Source of the DNA: a virus
Virus record (IMG/VR): IMGVR_UViG_3300027782_000030
Location: 62,001-126,000 of that record
Reading direction: 5' to 3' (one strand)
Length of the DNA: 64,000 bases
Shown here: in pieces, positions 48,601 through 53,550 of the stretch
Layout: each line of letters begins with the position of its first letter
Position numbering within the stretch: position 1 is the first letter of the stretch
Notes under the pieces: model-generated
Told to the model about the DNA's origin: nothing
Databases searched by the model: none
Seen by the model: the letters and a program-made list of their open reading frames with translations, nothing else
Program-made: the position numbers and the translations under genes

Positions 48601-51600
48601 GAATGGACTGCTTCAGAAAGCTATGTTAGTCTTGGTGAAGTTACCGCAACCCCAATCGCAGATGGTCAATTAGTATTAAATTCTATAAACTACTTTAATG
48701 GTGTTTATATAGCAGTTGGACAAAATATCAACACAAGCATTGATGGTGTAACATGGAGAGAAAGATTTAAATTTACAAACGGCTTAACTAACGAATTATA
48801 CTCAGTGTTTGGAACAACTATTGCATTATCTGCTCCATACATTGCTGTTGGTAAAGGTCAGTTTATAGACTATTCAACTGGACTACAAACAGTTAGTAAT
48901 ATCAATCTAGTATATACATCTTATGACAGCATAAATTGGAATCAAGCTACTCCAGTAACTAATAAAGGTTTCTATGGTATTACATATGACACTAATATTT
49001 TTATTGCTGTAGGTGAAGCTGGGGTCATCTACACTTCTCAAAACGGAGCATCTTGGTTTGGTATTAATGAGACAACTGTGACCAGTGTAAATTCATCTAG
49101 TAATATATTGAATGTGGCTGCTACTGCAGGATTTAATGTCAATGATATAGTAAGATTTACTGAATCGTTCAATGTCATTTCTTCGGCTACGACATATTAT
49201 GTGGTTAGTATTCCTAGTCTAACACAAATACAAGTTAGTACAACTTTAGGCGGATTACCGATTACTTTAACTTCAGTTAATCCAACTACTACTGCCTACA
49301 TGTATCTATATCCTAGAACACAGGATCTCAATGATGTATTATATGCTAACGGTGCATTTATAGCAGTAGGAGATGCAGGAACAATACTAACCTCTGCAAC
49401 AGGGTATACTTGGACAACTGTTGCATCAGGTGTTGTTGAAAATCTAAATGGTATTAATTACAATGAAGATGATGGTGTTTGGATAGCTGTAGGAGACAAT
49501 AACACTATCATTACTAGTGATGACAACGGAGCAACTTGGACTAGCAGTTCAGTATTAGTAGTAGATCCTACTGTTTATAATGTACAGGGTGCAGAATTTT
49601 CATATGGATATGGTCCTGAAGAATTAGTGCCTGGTGTGGTTACTGATAATATAATGTTAACCGTAGCCACTCGTCCTGGAACAGATTGGCCTGCCGTAGA
49701 GTATCAACATGTTGGTTACAATGTAGTAAGTCTAGAATTAACACCCGAGTTTGAGAATCAAACATATTATAGTTTTCTTTATGCTGTTACCACTCCAGCA
49801 CAATTAACAGTGTCGGTTATAGATGGTACTACTGGAATAAGCACAACAATTTATCCTGACGCAAGTTACTATATAGATTGGGTAACTAGTCAAGTTATTT
49901 TAAATAATCCATTGACCTTTTCGCCTGTTGCAGATAGATTAAGAATTGATGTATATGAAGTGGGTAATGGAAATCAGCTAGTAAAATCTAGTACTAAATC
50001 CGATCCAATTAGAATTAATACCACTACTGGATGGAACGAAATTAACTTAGATTGTAATTATTCTGCTACTAGGTTTAATGGTAGTGGGGTGATTAGAGCA
50101 GGTACAGAACTTAAAAACACTGTGGCAACAGCAACTACTAGTAGCACAAATATTATCACCTGTGCCAGTGTAGAAGATTTTGTTTTAAATAGTCCTATTA
50201 CTTTCCAAGGTACTACTTTTGGTAATATTTTAGAAGATACTATCTATTATGTAAAGACTATTAGTTATGTAACTAGCAGTATTACTGTTTCTACTACCTA
50301 CAATGTAAGCACCGGTACTGCAGGACCCACTTTACCACTCACTACTGATACAGGTTCAATGGTTGTAATTATTCAAGTTGGTTCGGGTGCGGTTTGGACG
50401 GATCCTATATGTTATCTGAATGGTGCTAAATTAGTTTTAGGTACTACTGAAACAGTTACAAAAACAAATGGAATAACCAATACAGTTACCTGTCATACTA
50501 CTGGTACATTAATAGTAGGTCAAAATATTACCTTTAGTGATACAATGTTTGGTGGAGTTATACAGCCCCAAACAGTATACACTATACTAAGTATCAGTGA
50601 CGCCAACGAATTTGTATTAGAAGATCCTACTAACCCGGGTAATCCATTAGCATTAACTACTGCTACCGGTGGCGCCGAAATCGTTACAAATGATTATGCA
50701 TTTGGAATTGCAGAAGACGGTATAACTGCAAAGATAGTATTTGCAGTTGGAACTTATAATAATCAAAGTGATTATATATCCTATACAGTGTTTGGCGAAA
50801 CTGTTCCTACTCAATATGGCTACACTATACCTGAAACTCAAATTATATACCCAGCGACTGGTGGTAGCACATATGCATTGACTAATTATGTGGGGACAGA
50901 CAATGTTACTAATGCAATAGTTGAAGTTAATGGACTACGAGTATTAGATACAAATTATACTATTGATCCTAACCTAGATGAAATTACTTTTACGACTATT
51001 CCAGCAGTGGGCGATACTATATCAATTACATCATACAATTTAACTGATAGACAGTATCTAAGCACAATGTATGATGTAAATTCTGCAACAAGCACAGTGG
51101 CTAACATTGTAGCTATTAACAATACTATAGCTCCTTATATTGCTACTACTAATGTATCATCATGCACATCCGTTGGCAATTTAATCACCTGTGTAAGTAC
51201 ATCAGGGTTTGTAATAGGTCAAACCATTATCTTTAAGGGCACTGGATTTGGTAATATTCTTACTGATGGAACTGTTTATTATATTAAAACAGTGCCAGGG
51301 TTAACCACATTTACTATTAGCCAAACCAATGGCGGAAGTGCTTTTGATCCAGGTACAGATTCAGGATTAATAGTTGCATATGTGGGAGGTACCCCGGCCG
51401 TAAGAATAACAACAGGTGTTCCGCATGCATTGACAACTAATGAAATTGTTAGAATTGATGGGACATTAGGTTCTATTCAACTTAATAATAATACTTTTTA
51501 TGTACATGTCATAAATTCTACCCAAGTTGATTTATACTCTGAAGCTTATGACCCTGCATTTGCAGCAGTTAATTACCCAATAACTGCTATATCAAGCTAT

Positions 51601-52728
51601 ATAAGTGGGGGATATGTTTGGATTGATACTATATTCACTCTAGTTACTGTAGATGCAACTGCAACTTCGACTGATCCAATTAATGGAAATAGAATTACCG
51701 TGTCAACTACTCTTAATCTAGTAATAGACACCCCTGTCATATTTACTGAGTTTGGTACAGCTTTAGGTGACACATTATTAGGTGGATTGGTTGCAGGAAC
51801 TACTTATTATATTAAAGAAATCTTTAATTTAACTGAATTTTCAGTGTCCAGTGCTAGAGATGGCGATGAATTTGTTTTAACTAATGACGCAGGAACAATG
51901 AATGTTACACAGTGGGAACAGGACAATGTTGATCGTTTATGGGTAACTGTTAATGGTTATCGTGTACCATCAAGTTCATTGAGAATCAACCCTGCTAATA
52001 ATTTAAGCATATTGACTACAATTCAAGTAGGTGATGTAATAATTATTACTAGTATGATGCCTTCTCCGACTCCAAATGAACAAGTGTTTTTAATTAATGT
52101 GAATACGGTGAATCAAGGTGTAGTATATAGAGCAAATACACAAACTAGAACTTGGTTAGTAGAACCACTTTATAATACACATGACACGATATATGTTGAT
52201 GATGTAACTAGAATAACCGATACAGTAGTACAAAATGTTACAACTCCCGCTCCAGTTGATGGTATATACAGTATTGGCTTAAGTGCTGATAAAAATATGA
52301 TTTCTAGCATTGCCGTATTCAATGTTAGTACCAATCTTACTGTCCCTAGTAACACCTATGAAATTGTAGTAGAAAATTTATCTCCTATACTTAAAATTAG
52401 TACGGAATATGTGAACACAGGCGATAATTTAATTATAACCGTCTTAGAAGGCAACATGTTGTTTATTAATGGGGAGCAGATTAAATTCACTAGCGTAGAC
52501 TTTGATTATAATAGTATAACAGGGTTACAGCGTGGAGCAAATGGCACAGGTGAACAGGTATACATCCCGCAATATAGTGAGGTATTTAGTTTATTGTCAT
52601 CTAATAGAATGACTAATATCCTATATAATCAAACTTGGAACTCATATGATTATAATCCAACTCTAGGAGATCCGTTGCAGATAAGTAATACTCAAGCAGC
52701 AGTTTTCTTAAATGGCGATGTTAATTAA
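33688..52728 (+). CDS. 7: giant gp7-like baseplate wedge protein, 6346 residues
   Basis: One uninterrupted frame of 19 kb. The N-terminus (IRTLNFLPEIFQTPTNAQFL, GSRFGYG, FNQYYWIPEGPEQV) and the region near residues 3398-3655 (LPWLNKTSFIDVAHTIRELLP, GYLNEVKPYHVVIKDFLFKYT) resemble the gp7 wedge proteins of aquatic T4-like phages; T4 gp7 has 1032 residues. Interspersed are about 16 beta-rich repeats of 70-85 residues, an FG-GAP-like propeller (about 2378-3060), a BNR-like propeller (about 4898-5291), GG-GY-PP motifs and VNG...YTID...GD modules near the C-terminus. The extension of about 2700 residues after the wedge core probably projects from the baseplate and may bind host or glycans. No Shine-Dalgarno sequence; GATAAGTAC lies just upstream of the start. 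Confidence 0.85.
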   Translation: MATRIRTLNFLPEIFQTPTNAQFLAASLDQLVAQPLTKTIQGYVGSRFGYGVNAKDYYVTEPTKVRTDYQLDPGVVFTKTNLSTAQDFISYPGILDALKLEGALTADNSRLFNSQFYSWDSFTNLDKIINFNQYYWIPEGPEQVVVSSDTVFATNDYLVTDVVNGYNIIPVTSTEAGTTNPTLTLLRGGTYTFAVNQSGQFWIQGAPGVTGYSPTQPNLQTRDVYGVDNNGATIGTVTFTVPPKDAQNNYNFPGNNLVDVVSDIPFNEVNGARVSDLGGIDGVTALNGLTVMFYNTGITNEIGFTSNFFDYTNYDYNNNLVATETVDVTATASTGNLITCDSTSNLVVGNSIVFSGVGFGGLSIYSETLPDTLYFVESITSPTEFSVSLTVGGAQVVLSDDTGTLVGTTNQGLLEEGFYTTVNQNFYTIEYIGDVANPIIRLIPSSLIPTNQKITANFGTQWISRVFYKNEFGIINIVPFISAPLDTLYYQDGTSANKVGIIRIIDSNITNTLDVETDILGQLQFTATNGVVFTNGLKVVFQGDVIPASYKTGAYYVEGVGSGIELIPVSNLISPDPFTASTYVPWDTTAWDIGNWEGTSYIPVTPDYITIARNSIDLNAWSRSNRWFHIDVINATAEYNNDPTLFTLYATPENKAKRPIIEFYPNLRLFNTGTEGKDPIDFIDFRTTDAFSQVAGQENYYPDVTAYTGYDAVIATVVADTTTDIVIPIDSVQGTFAIGQYVADSTNLLPTNSYITDIVTTTTTVTLTIEWTFATSFTGTAVASVISTDTTVDNYALFDGSRVVFAVDTDANVRNKIYVSRFSSINGSTPVITLTEATDGEVLVNQGTVVLRGYVNQGNDFYFDGIEWIEAQEKITVNQPPLFNVFDENGVSFGNADLYVGTSFIGNKLFAYGIGAGINDIVLGFPIRYSSVDNVGDISFDVSLNLDTFNYVQGNEPITQRVNTGYVHQAVNRTEYIRQIGWQTAVSPSIQYQIFEFDYDVLNPTTTFTCDIAMMDVADTNWPNIEVYINNVIQDNTTYTVTVNSNSTVVTLNDTIIDNTVIQILLLSNQVSKTAYYSIPINLNNNPFNEDITVANVGDIRGQYQSIFFNNPNTTGPVFGSNNFRDLGNLVPWGNRIIQNSASLVLPSVFLRKQNHSLFNSLLFNNREYIKFKTLLVDTVNNTDYVQRYSPSEILDNALDQITFSKTDNQPFFWSDMLPSKAAYITNTYTFANSLDVSIYSLSRIYDFTTANYYGVLVYLTRTVENITATKQLIINQDYTVSSDSPSLTITLDLLPGDIITIKEYNQTYGSYVPNTPTKLGLYPAFIPAVVQDINYSQPTYFILGHDGSYNKLYGNYLPNANLLVDFRDQALLEYETRVYNNLKLSNAIPIQAYEVLPGFFRTTDYSFDEWLEIYSVGFLNWVGQNRLDYKRQLFQTNNEFTYNYWQSGNAINREAIYQGYWRGIYQYYYDTSTPNTTPWEMLGFVNKPSWWETRYGPAPYTSDNLVLWTDLSEGIDWNDGNPVVIPAAVRPELLQVIPVDSSGDLLSPLRNIVGSYNSNIFQRDWKVGDDAPVEFSYRRSSSYPFDLMRILALTKPAEFFNLGVDLDNYKYSEEFGQYLVNNRSHLVISNVEIYGSGTAKTSYINWIVDYEKQVGVDATANITTLLDNLDVRLVYRLAGFSDKTLLKFYVEKGTPNSRNASLLIPDESYSILLYDNQPFNRVIYSGVVVQINQYGFSVFGNSQTQTYFKTLKPYYNGNYERIAVDNLTVKVSQDHSEVEVIVPYNTIYGTVQEVATFLSNYGAWLRNLGLTFEQQANELEINWNQMIAEFLYWAQTGWEEGSIVTLNPAARTIAFNKDSNIVQPLTIQQTNFILNQNLYPIQNRDLAIIREGTLFTATALNDGDAISYAQFNISNFEHGIVFDNITLFNDILYNLVTGLRQNRITLRGTKSADWNGTVDAQGFIYNQDNIKEWNNTVTYTKGEIVLYKNKYWVALKIVQPKLVFEELEWKRTDYDEIQKGLLPNSSTRSYESTLYYDVNKANLENDADLLSFSLIGYRPRDYLALADLTDITQVNVYKNLIKSKGTRNATNAFKGANLPQGGIDYDIYENWAIKSGEFGGLLNNNFVQFKINQNYMTGNPSIVGLTNGVYNEGVQQEVPLYSLFNYGRPITSVDILPTISAQEPSTVYPTAGYVNFNDVKMSSYFYSQLPLAVDSNNLVVPLSRLYVRDYVWMANYLQRWEVFTPKSMGIILNVSNNLNDTATVTFKTPHNLTRFEPFAIVNFSDAVNGYYISTVVVDQYRVLITLTLDPSVTNITGQGVGFRFQSQRVAQPSNIADLPLLDSEFFKNTAWVDENTDGGWAVYRKGINYQYQLEFTKSSSDTFGSAVATGSQLGYLIGDADLGQAYRYTFNDLTQTYALVQTLSSGTSFGSTIAYSSDIYVISEPTTSPYIHIYQLQNSTLSDDLIVYQAAIAAPGGVTNWGSAVAISGNTNWIYVSDIVNNTVHVYRKANITTPATNLTAGQTYIITDAGTTDFTLVGATSSDVGTAFVASGVGTGTGLATKSTYQKVTSIDGDALSLTVAGDNFGYSLATDYYGDTLIIGTPNKDYSATIDNWGYVYVFDRAVQNIQVQTNSVPLTPQVFNLAWTPTTLSKTLTATNSTGNLLTLNSVAGITVNDPIIFTGSGLAGTEIIADEVYYVRSIVGSDITIKLGRFTTSAVTVATVSSISVPTTVQNTPIYVSVNGTLVEDSEYAIISNTLIYTGLLSAGDIINVSGQDFTLIQTLTTENTPKVGVHFGNSVDTTIYASEIIAGAPYELVTQIKEGAVYRYTNGGGKYGIIIGTSDVNVTTPRNVLINGFLVTVPTGNATTVANAINAVAIPNIVASAIDGKLVLSLVDNNLAQVNEKILLSATNSATLGELGINIFTQTQTVECPHTNSRTQFGTVVKFNEYGSFVASAPVGTRFSDTTFDFIDDENQDNDTVFDNNTTTWIDTFPNAGAVYMFDYLANYNESLLNCGKFVYAQSVNGQNLEYGLQPNYGTALDFNNYSVIIGTPGFSPTNGQAIAYTNTSNQKDWSVYRSSAPVVDINGIANIQLFSARTNETLINMDYIDPLQGKILGAARENIDYVANTDPATYNNGELVPSNLVWGAIQIGQIWFNTTNVRYVNYHQNNNTYNSKYWGTLFPNSDVAVYTWITSDTLPINYIGSGTVYDPTKYSIQYVINPSGALSPIYFYWVRDTGIITPNLGKTLADSIIAAYIANPRNSGISYFAPLLPSVYALYNVGDYINANDSVLNIGFGTGTSDDVVHNQYDLIRVNFADDFLPGLPDIYLGETEPYSLYARLLDSLSGTDVSGQVVPDPFLPLAVQTGVLVRPRQSFFYDRLGAVKNFFESLNEIVKEYPFFEISDATFIYASGEFFDATNYWETINWWAPGYNDNTKSTIQVPIYSDLATLSVTEGTIVTVATNGLGLSETYIFANNEWLRIGLTNGTIKFKSSLWDYAGARIGFGDNFFDTSPYDYYPSEETRWLARALTEQLPSELLIYRNKILILLFEYIVSETIETQNYLPWLNKTSFIDVAHTIRELLPIEVFQSDNQTFLEGYLNEVKPYHVVIKDFLFKYTGTNVYQGNITDFDVPAQFNTSIQRWVSPQLVYSNPSDVNQYLPTSPIWQEPDYINWFQNYGVSLTGQDGVQITTLTSYLALNSAEMSVNNAQGFPINGVVQIGTEQIGYSSVDRNLSVLTGLTRGVNGTLITNHIPGELIYINLPAVLVLDGGRGYTEPPKVIAYIDPLLYPLPTVPAVLTAVMSLDSVLRVDVVNPGQGYAVLPKIIIDPSTVISFASSAVSTTYNTIILYAPLLQTGDLVQYKVSAGGTQIGGLENNQWYYVNLLETSPTVVVALYSNYTDATYDVNRVKLFSTGTGDQSLSLGAKASAISTALPVRENNITLRFDRTTYTSQVIDWQAGQYYGAYYAGEYNNSESVASSSIKLQSTQPPISSILASAQGAVFEIENVRNDRVVTYSSFIRQVASTQILDNSITLTTFSNNPLDVNASGSTIGFYVGMPIKFAGAVIGGLVNDTVYYVHSIIDDTNFTISESSTGSPVKTLSNGTVSAAGLECYVGEVTDTAILTVIYPAITNVTATQAATNALTIPLNATGTGGTIGFYINLPVFFTGTMLGGVIENQVYYITTVINNQTFTMSETTNPITLNITSTDGTFDYITTSDDTSVLSINEPIIFNTMVVVGVDVLTFGGLVSGTTYYVSAIVNASTFQVSASINGPSLNLSTVTTATTTSALMTSQKNIVQLTTATGSDMVININLPVSPGQVNGQQFTLYQTSEQYIGLTGTDGSLINRTIGAVIGTTDIVALTSLSGGTTNVYIGMPLEISQNIGSLVTGTTYYVIDVGTIEIECTSTSSSTDAITCDTTDSLYVDMPIIFTGTSLGGISINVEYYVHTIVDGTHFKITGSPNDAVITLQNSNGTMIGTGEPYIQLSTTIGGSVEPTGDSQQAASISVASPAVITVAAAPANGTKVEFRSTGALPTGLFENITYYVINSAVTTFNVAYVPSGTAINTTGSGSGTNIVIVTDEVFIDQTPLAVPEFDVSYILGGYRAVISDPGLGYAVNNTITILGTDIGGTSPLNDLTITVDAVNGTGEITNVACSGTVAGVTDSYYLQVISPNELAVYSNPLMTVPVSGINFPYIGITSTTATGTNLGTDIITVDSTTGFLVNDPVVFTGNVVGGLVLGQTYYILDNVNFTSTTLQVSETPAGSVFNITATTSVQSFTMAKVGDFALLPEPFNFNQSIVKFNNRVYVCVVSNNDQEFIFGKWELLTSGDRRLNALDRIIGYYQPTINMPGVDLTQLVDGIIYPNSTYLGNAFQPDQQFEIDTYLQDQPFYPTEVQSKSVVWNGTNYFVVADTSSYSTILYSPTGDDWVFNKVSDSNLATTDLNYVNGKYLITTNNPATPILLSIDGVEWTASESYVSLGEVTATPIADGQLVLNSINYFNGVYIAVGQNINTSIDGVTWRERFKFTNGLTNELYSVFGTTIALSAPYIAVGKGQFIDYSTGLQTVSNINLVYTSYDSINWNQATPVTNKGFYGITYDTNIFIAVGEAGVIYTSQNGASWFGINETTVTSVNSSSNILNVAATAGFNVNDIVRFTESFNVISSATTYYVVSIPSLTQIQVSTTLGGLPITLTSVNPTTTAYMYLYPRTQDLNDVLYANGAFIAVGDAGTILTSATGYTWTTVASGVVENLNGINYNEDDGVWIAVGDNNTIITSDDNGATWTSSSVLVVDPTVYNVQGAEFSYGYGPEELVPGVVTDNIMLTVATRPGTDWPAVEYQHVGYNVVSLELTPEFENQTYYSFLYAVTTPAQLTVSVIDGTTGISTTIYPDASYYIDWVTSQVILNNPLTFSPVADRLRIDVYEVGNGNQLVKSSTKSDPIRINTTTGWNEINLDCNYSATRFNGSGVIRAGTELKNTVATATTSSTNIITCASVEDFVLNSPITFQGTTFGNILEDTIYYVKTISYVTSSITVSTTYNVSTGTAGPTLPLTTDTGSMVVIIQVGSGAVWTDPICYLNGAKLVLGTTETVTKTNGITNTVTCHTTGTLIVGQNITFSDTMFGGVIQPQTVYTILSISDANEFVLEDPTNPGNPLALTTATGGAEIVTNDYAFGIAEDGITAKIVFAVGTYNNQSDYISYTVFGETVPTQYGYTIPETQIIYPATGGSTYALTNYVGTDNVTNAIVEVNGLRVLDTNYTIDPNLDEITFTTIPAVGDTISITSYNLTDRQYLSTMYDVNSATSTVANIVAINNTIAPYIATTNVSSCTSVGNLITCVSTSGFVIGQTIIFKGTGFGNILTDGTVYYIKTVPGLTTFTISQTNGGSAFDPGTDSGLIVAYVGGTPAVRITTGVPHALTTNEIVRIDGTLGSIQLNNNTFYVHVINSTQVDLYSEAYDPAFAAVNYPITAISSYISGGYVWIDTIFTLVTVDATATSTDPINGNRITVSTTLNLVIDTPVIFTEFGTALGDTLLGGLVAGTTYYIKEIFNLTEFSVSSARDGDEFVLTNDAGTMNVTQWEQDNVDRLWVTVNGYRVPSSSLRINPANNLSILTTIQVGDVIIITSMMPSPTPNEQVFLINVNTVNQGVVYRANTQTRTWLVEPLYNTHDTIYVDDVTRITDTVVQNVTTPAPVDGIYSIGLSADKNMISSIAVFNVSTNLTVPSNTYEIVVENLSPILKISTEYVNTGDNLIITVLEGNMLFINGEQIKFTSVDFDYNSITGLQRGANGTGEQVYIPQYSEVFSLLSSNRMTNILYNQTWNSYDYNPTLGDPLQISNTQAAVFLNGDVN
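34660..34920 (+). repeat. first copy of the GG-YY beta repeat in the giant protein
   Basis: An isolated copy near residues 325-411: NLITCDSTSNLVVGNSIVF, GFGGL, TLYFVESIT, FSVSL and DDTGTLVG. It matches the pattern NxITCxSTxxLxVGxPIxF, GG, YYVxxI, FxIS, GTM seen in later copies, and is inserted in the N-terminal wedge region. Confidence 0.7.
40820..42865 (+). other. predicted seven-bladed FG-GAP-like beta-propeller in the giant protein
   Basis: Seven blade signatures occur in order: FGSAVATGSQLGYLIGDA, FGSTIAYSSDIYVISEP, WGSAVAISGNTNWIYVSD, FGYSLATDYYGDTLIIGTP, FGNSVDTTIYASEIIAGAP, FGTVVKFNEYGSFVASAP and YGTALDFNNYSVIIGTP. This resembles integrin-alpha type FG-GAP repeats. Several small domains, including a GG-YY repeat at 41645-41870, are inserted between blades. 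Confidence 0.65.
45765..48045 (+). repeat. cluster of tandem GG-YY beta repeats
   Basis: At least six more-or-less tandem copies of the 70-85-residue unit (for example GMPIKFAGAVIGGL...YYVHSIIDDTNFTISES; DMPIIFTGTSLGGI...YYVHTIVDGTHFKITGS; NDPVVFTGNVVGGL...YYILDNV). Further copies occur near 49075-49315, 50125-50375, 50450-50690, 51150-51390 and 51650-51920. Nucleotide identity between copies is low, so the array is old or rapidly diverging. Confidence 0.7.
48380..49560 (+). other. predicted seven-bladed BNR/Asp-box-like beta-propeller in the giant protein
   Basis: Seven units of the form h-Y-h-A-V-G...I-x-T-S-x-D-G-x-x-W: YFVVAD..SPTGDDW, YLITTN..SIDGVEW, YIAVGQ..SIDGVTW, YIAVGKG..SYDSINW, FIAVGEAGVIYTSQNGASW, FIAVGDAGTILTSATGYTW and WIAVGDNNTIITSDDNGATW. 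One GG-YY repeat (49075-49315) is inserted between blades five and six. Such propellers often bind glycans; no sialidase catalytic set is evident. Confidence 0.7.
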
Positions 52729-52730
52729 AT

Positions 52731-52743
52731 GATAAATAAATAC
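52731..52743 (+). promoter_or_regulatory. overlapping late-promoter-like motifs GATAAATA/ATAAATAC
   Basis: Two overlapping copies of the late motif (GATAAATAAATAC). The last base is only one base from the ATG of the 50-residue gene. It probably re-starts transcription after the 19-kb giant gene. Confidence 0.6.
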
Positions 52744-52744
52744 T

Positions 52745-52897
52745 ATGAAAGATAAATCTTCAGAAAGCCAAGAAAATAAGGTTCCAGTACCTGAAAAAAA
52801 ACCCAATGAAAATGGAGGTTTTTATTTTTCTTCGCATCTGAAAATTACAGACCCAAATACTAAACAAGTGCTAGTGCAAAAAAGAGGCGATAACTAA
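52745..52897 (+). CDS. 50-residue protein related to the N-terminus of the next gene product
   Basis: A short gene with the frame MKDKSSESQENK...QVLVQKRGDN. Its TAA overlaps the next ATG (TAATG). The C-terminal half, GGFYFSSHLKITDPNTKQVLVQKR, has the same pattern as the start of the following 206-residue protein (GFLKIYDPNNGEIFVEKKNA): hydrophobic-K-I-x-D-P-N-x-x-x-(h)-h-V-x-K. The first half is charged and Pro-rich. No function is known; coupling suggests both act in one structure, perhaps as alternative docking subunits at the baseplate or fibre. Confidence 0.7.
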   Translation: MKDKSSESQENKVPVPEKKPNENGGFYFSSHLKITDPNTKQVLVQKRGDN

Positions 52898-53517
52898 TGT
52901 CGGTGATTACATTATCCTATAGAATAGAAGGTTTTTTGAAAATCTACGATCCAAATAATGGAGAAATATTTGTAGAAAAGAAAAACGCTATTAACTACGA
53001 AAACATGTCAGAAGCTATTGCTAATACTTTAAGTAGTCGTGGTTATGGTGAGATTTACGAAATGGCATTTGGAAATGGTGGGGCAAGCGTAGACGAAACA
53101 GGTGTGATTACATATCTACCTCCAAACACAACTGGAATTAATGCATCATTATATAACCAAACTTATGCTAAAATTGTAGATGATACTAGTGTGTTTAATT
53201 TAGATCCTACTAGAAATAAGATGACGGTTACCCATGTAACTGGAAAACTTTATACAGACATTTTGGTACAGTGTTTATTAGACTATGGCGAGCCTGCAGG
53301 ACAAGATGCATTTGATAATAGTACACAAACTGACGGGCAATATGTATTTGATGAATTGGGATTATTGGCTAATTATGGTACAGATAATCTTGGACAAGTA
53401 ATAACACGATTGTTAACTCATGTCATCTTTCATCCTGTACAAAAAAGTTTAAATAGACAAATTCAAATAGATTACACAGTGCGAATACAAAGTCTTACGA
53501 ACTTGGTAACTATTTAA
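52897..53517 (+). CDS. conserved tail/baseplate-associated protein of unknown function
   Basis: A 206-residue protein. The N-terminus (SYRIEGFLKIYDPNNGEIFVEKKNAINYENM) shares its DPN motif with the preceding small protein. The middle has EMAFGNGGASVDETGVITYLPP and the C-terminus a helical LGQVITRLLTHVIFHPVQKSLNRQIQIDYTVRIQ. Proteins of this type follow gp7/gp8 loci in T4-like phages of aquatic bacteria and are usually called structural; I infer a tail role from context. The gene is translationally coupled to the 50-residue gene. Confidence 0.6.
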   Translation: MSVITLSYRIEGFLKIYDPNNGEIFVEKKNAINYENMSEAIANTLSSRGYGEIYEMAFGNGGASVDETGVITYLPPNTTGINASLYNQTYAKIVDDTSVFNLDPTRNKMTVTHVTGKLYTDILVQCLLDYGEPAGQDAFDNSTQTDGQYVFDELGLLANYGTDNLGQVITRLLTHVIFHPVQKSLNRQIQIDYTVRIQSLTNLVTI

Positions 53518-53526
53518 GATAAATAA
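53518..53526 (+). promoter_or_regulatory. late-promoter-like motif GATAAATAA
   Basis: GATAAATAA directly after the preceding stop, 24 bases before the tail-fibre ATG, with TCGGAG as ribosome-binding site in the leader. Confidence 0.5.
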
Positions 53527-53550
53527 AAAAGATATCGGAGTAATTGAAAA

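Noticed and set aside
48380-49560. Active sialidase (neuraminidase)
   Set aside because: Asp-box-like blades are present, but the Arg triad and Tyr/Glu of catalytic sialidases are not evident; a binding propeller is more likely.
34660-51920. CRISPR array or DNA-level tandem repeat
   Set aside because: The repetition is at protein level, with strongly diverged nucleotides and no regular spacer.
33688-52728. Several adjacent genes merged by a sequencing error
   Set aside because: No frame change is seen, the repeat pattern continues across the whole frame, and no internal promoter plus ribosome-binding site combination was noticed; still, long-read confirmation is advisable.
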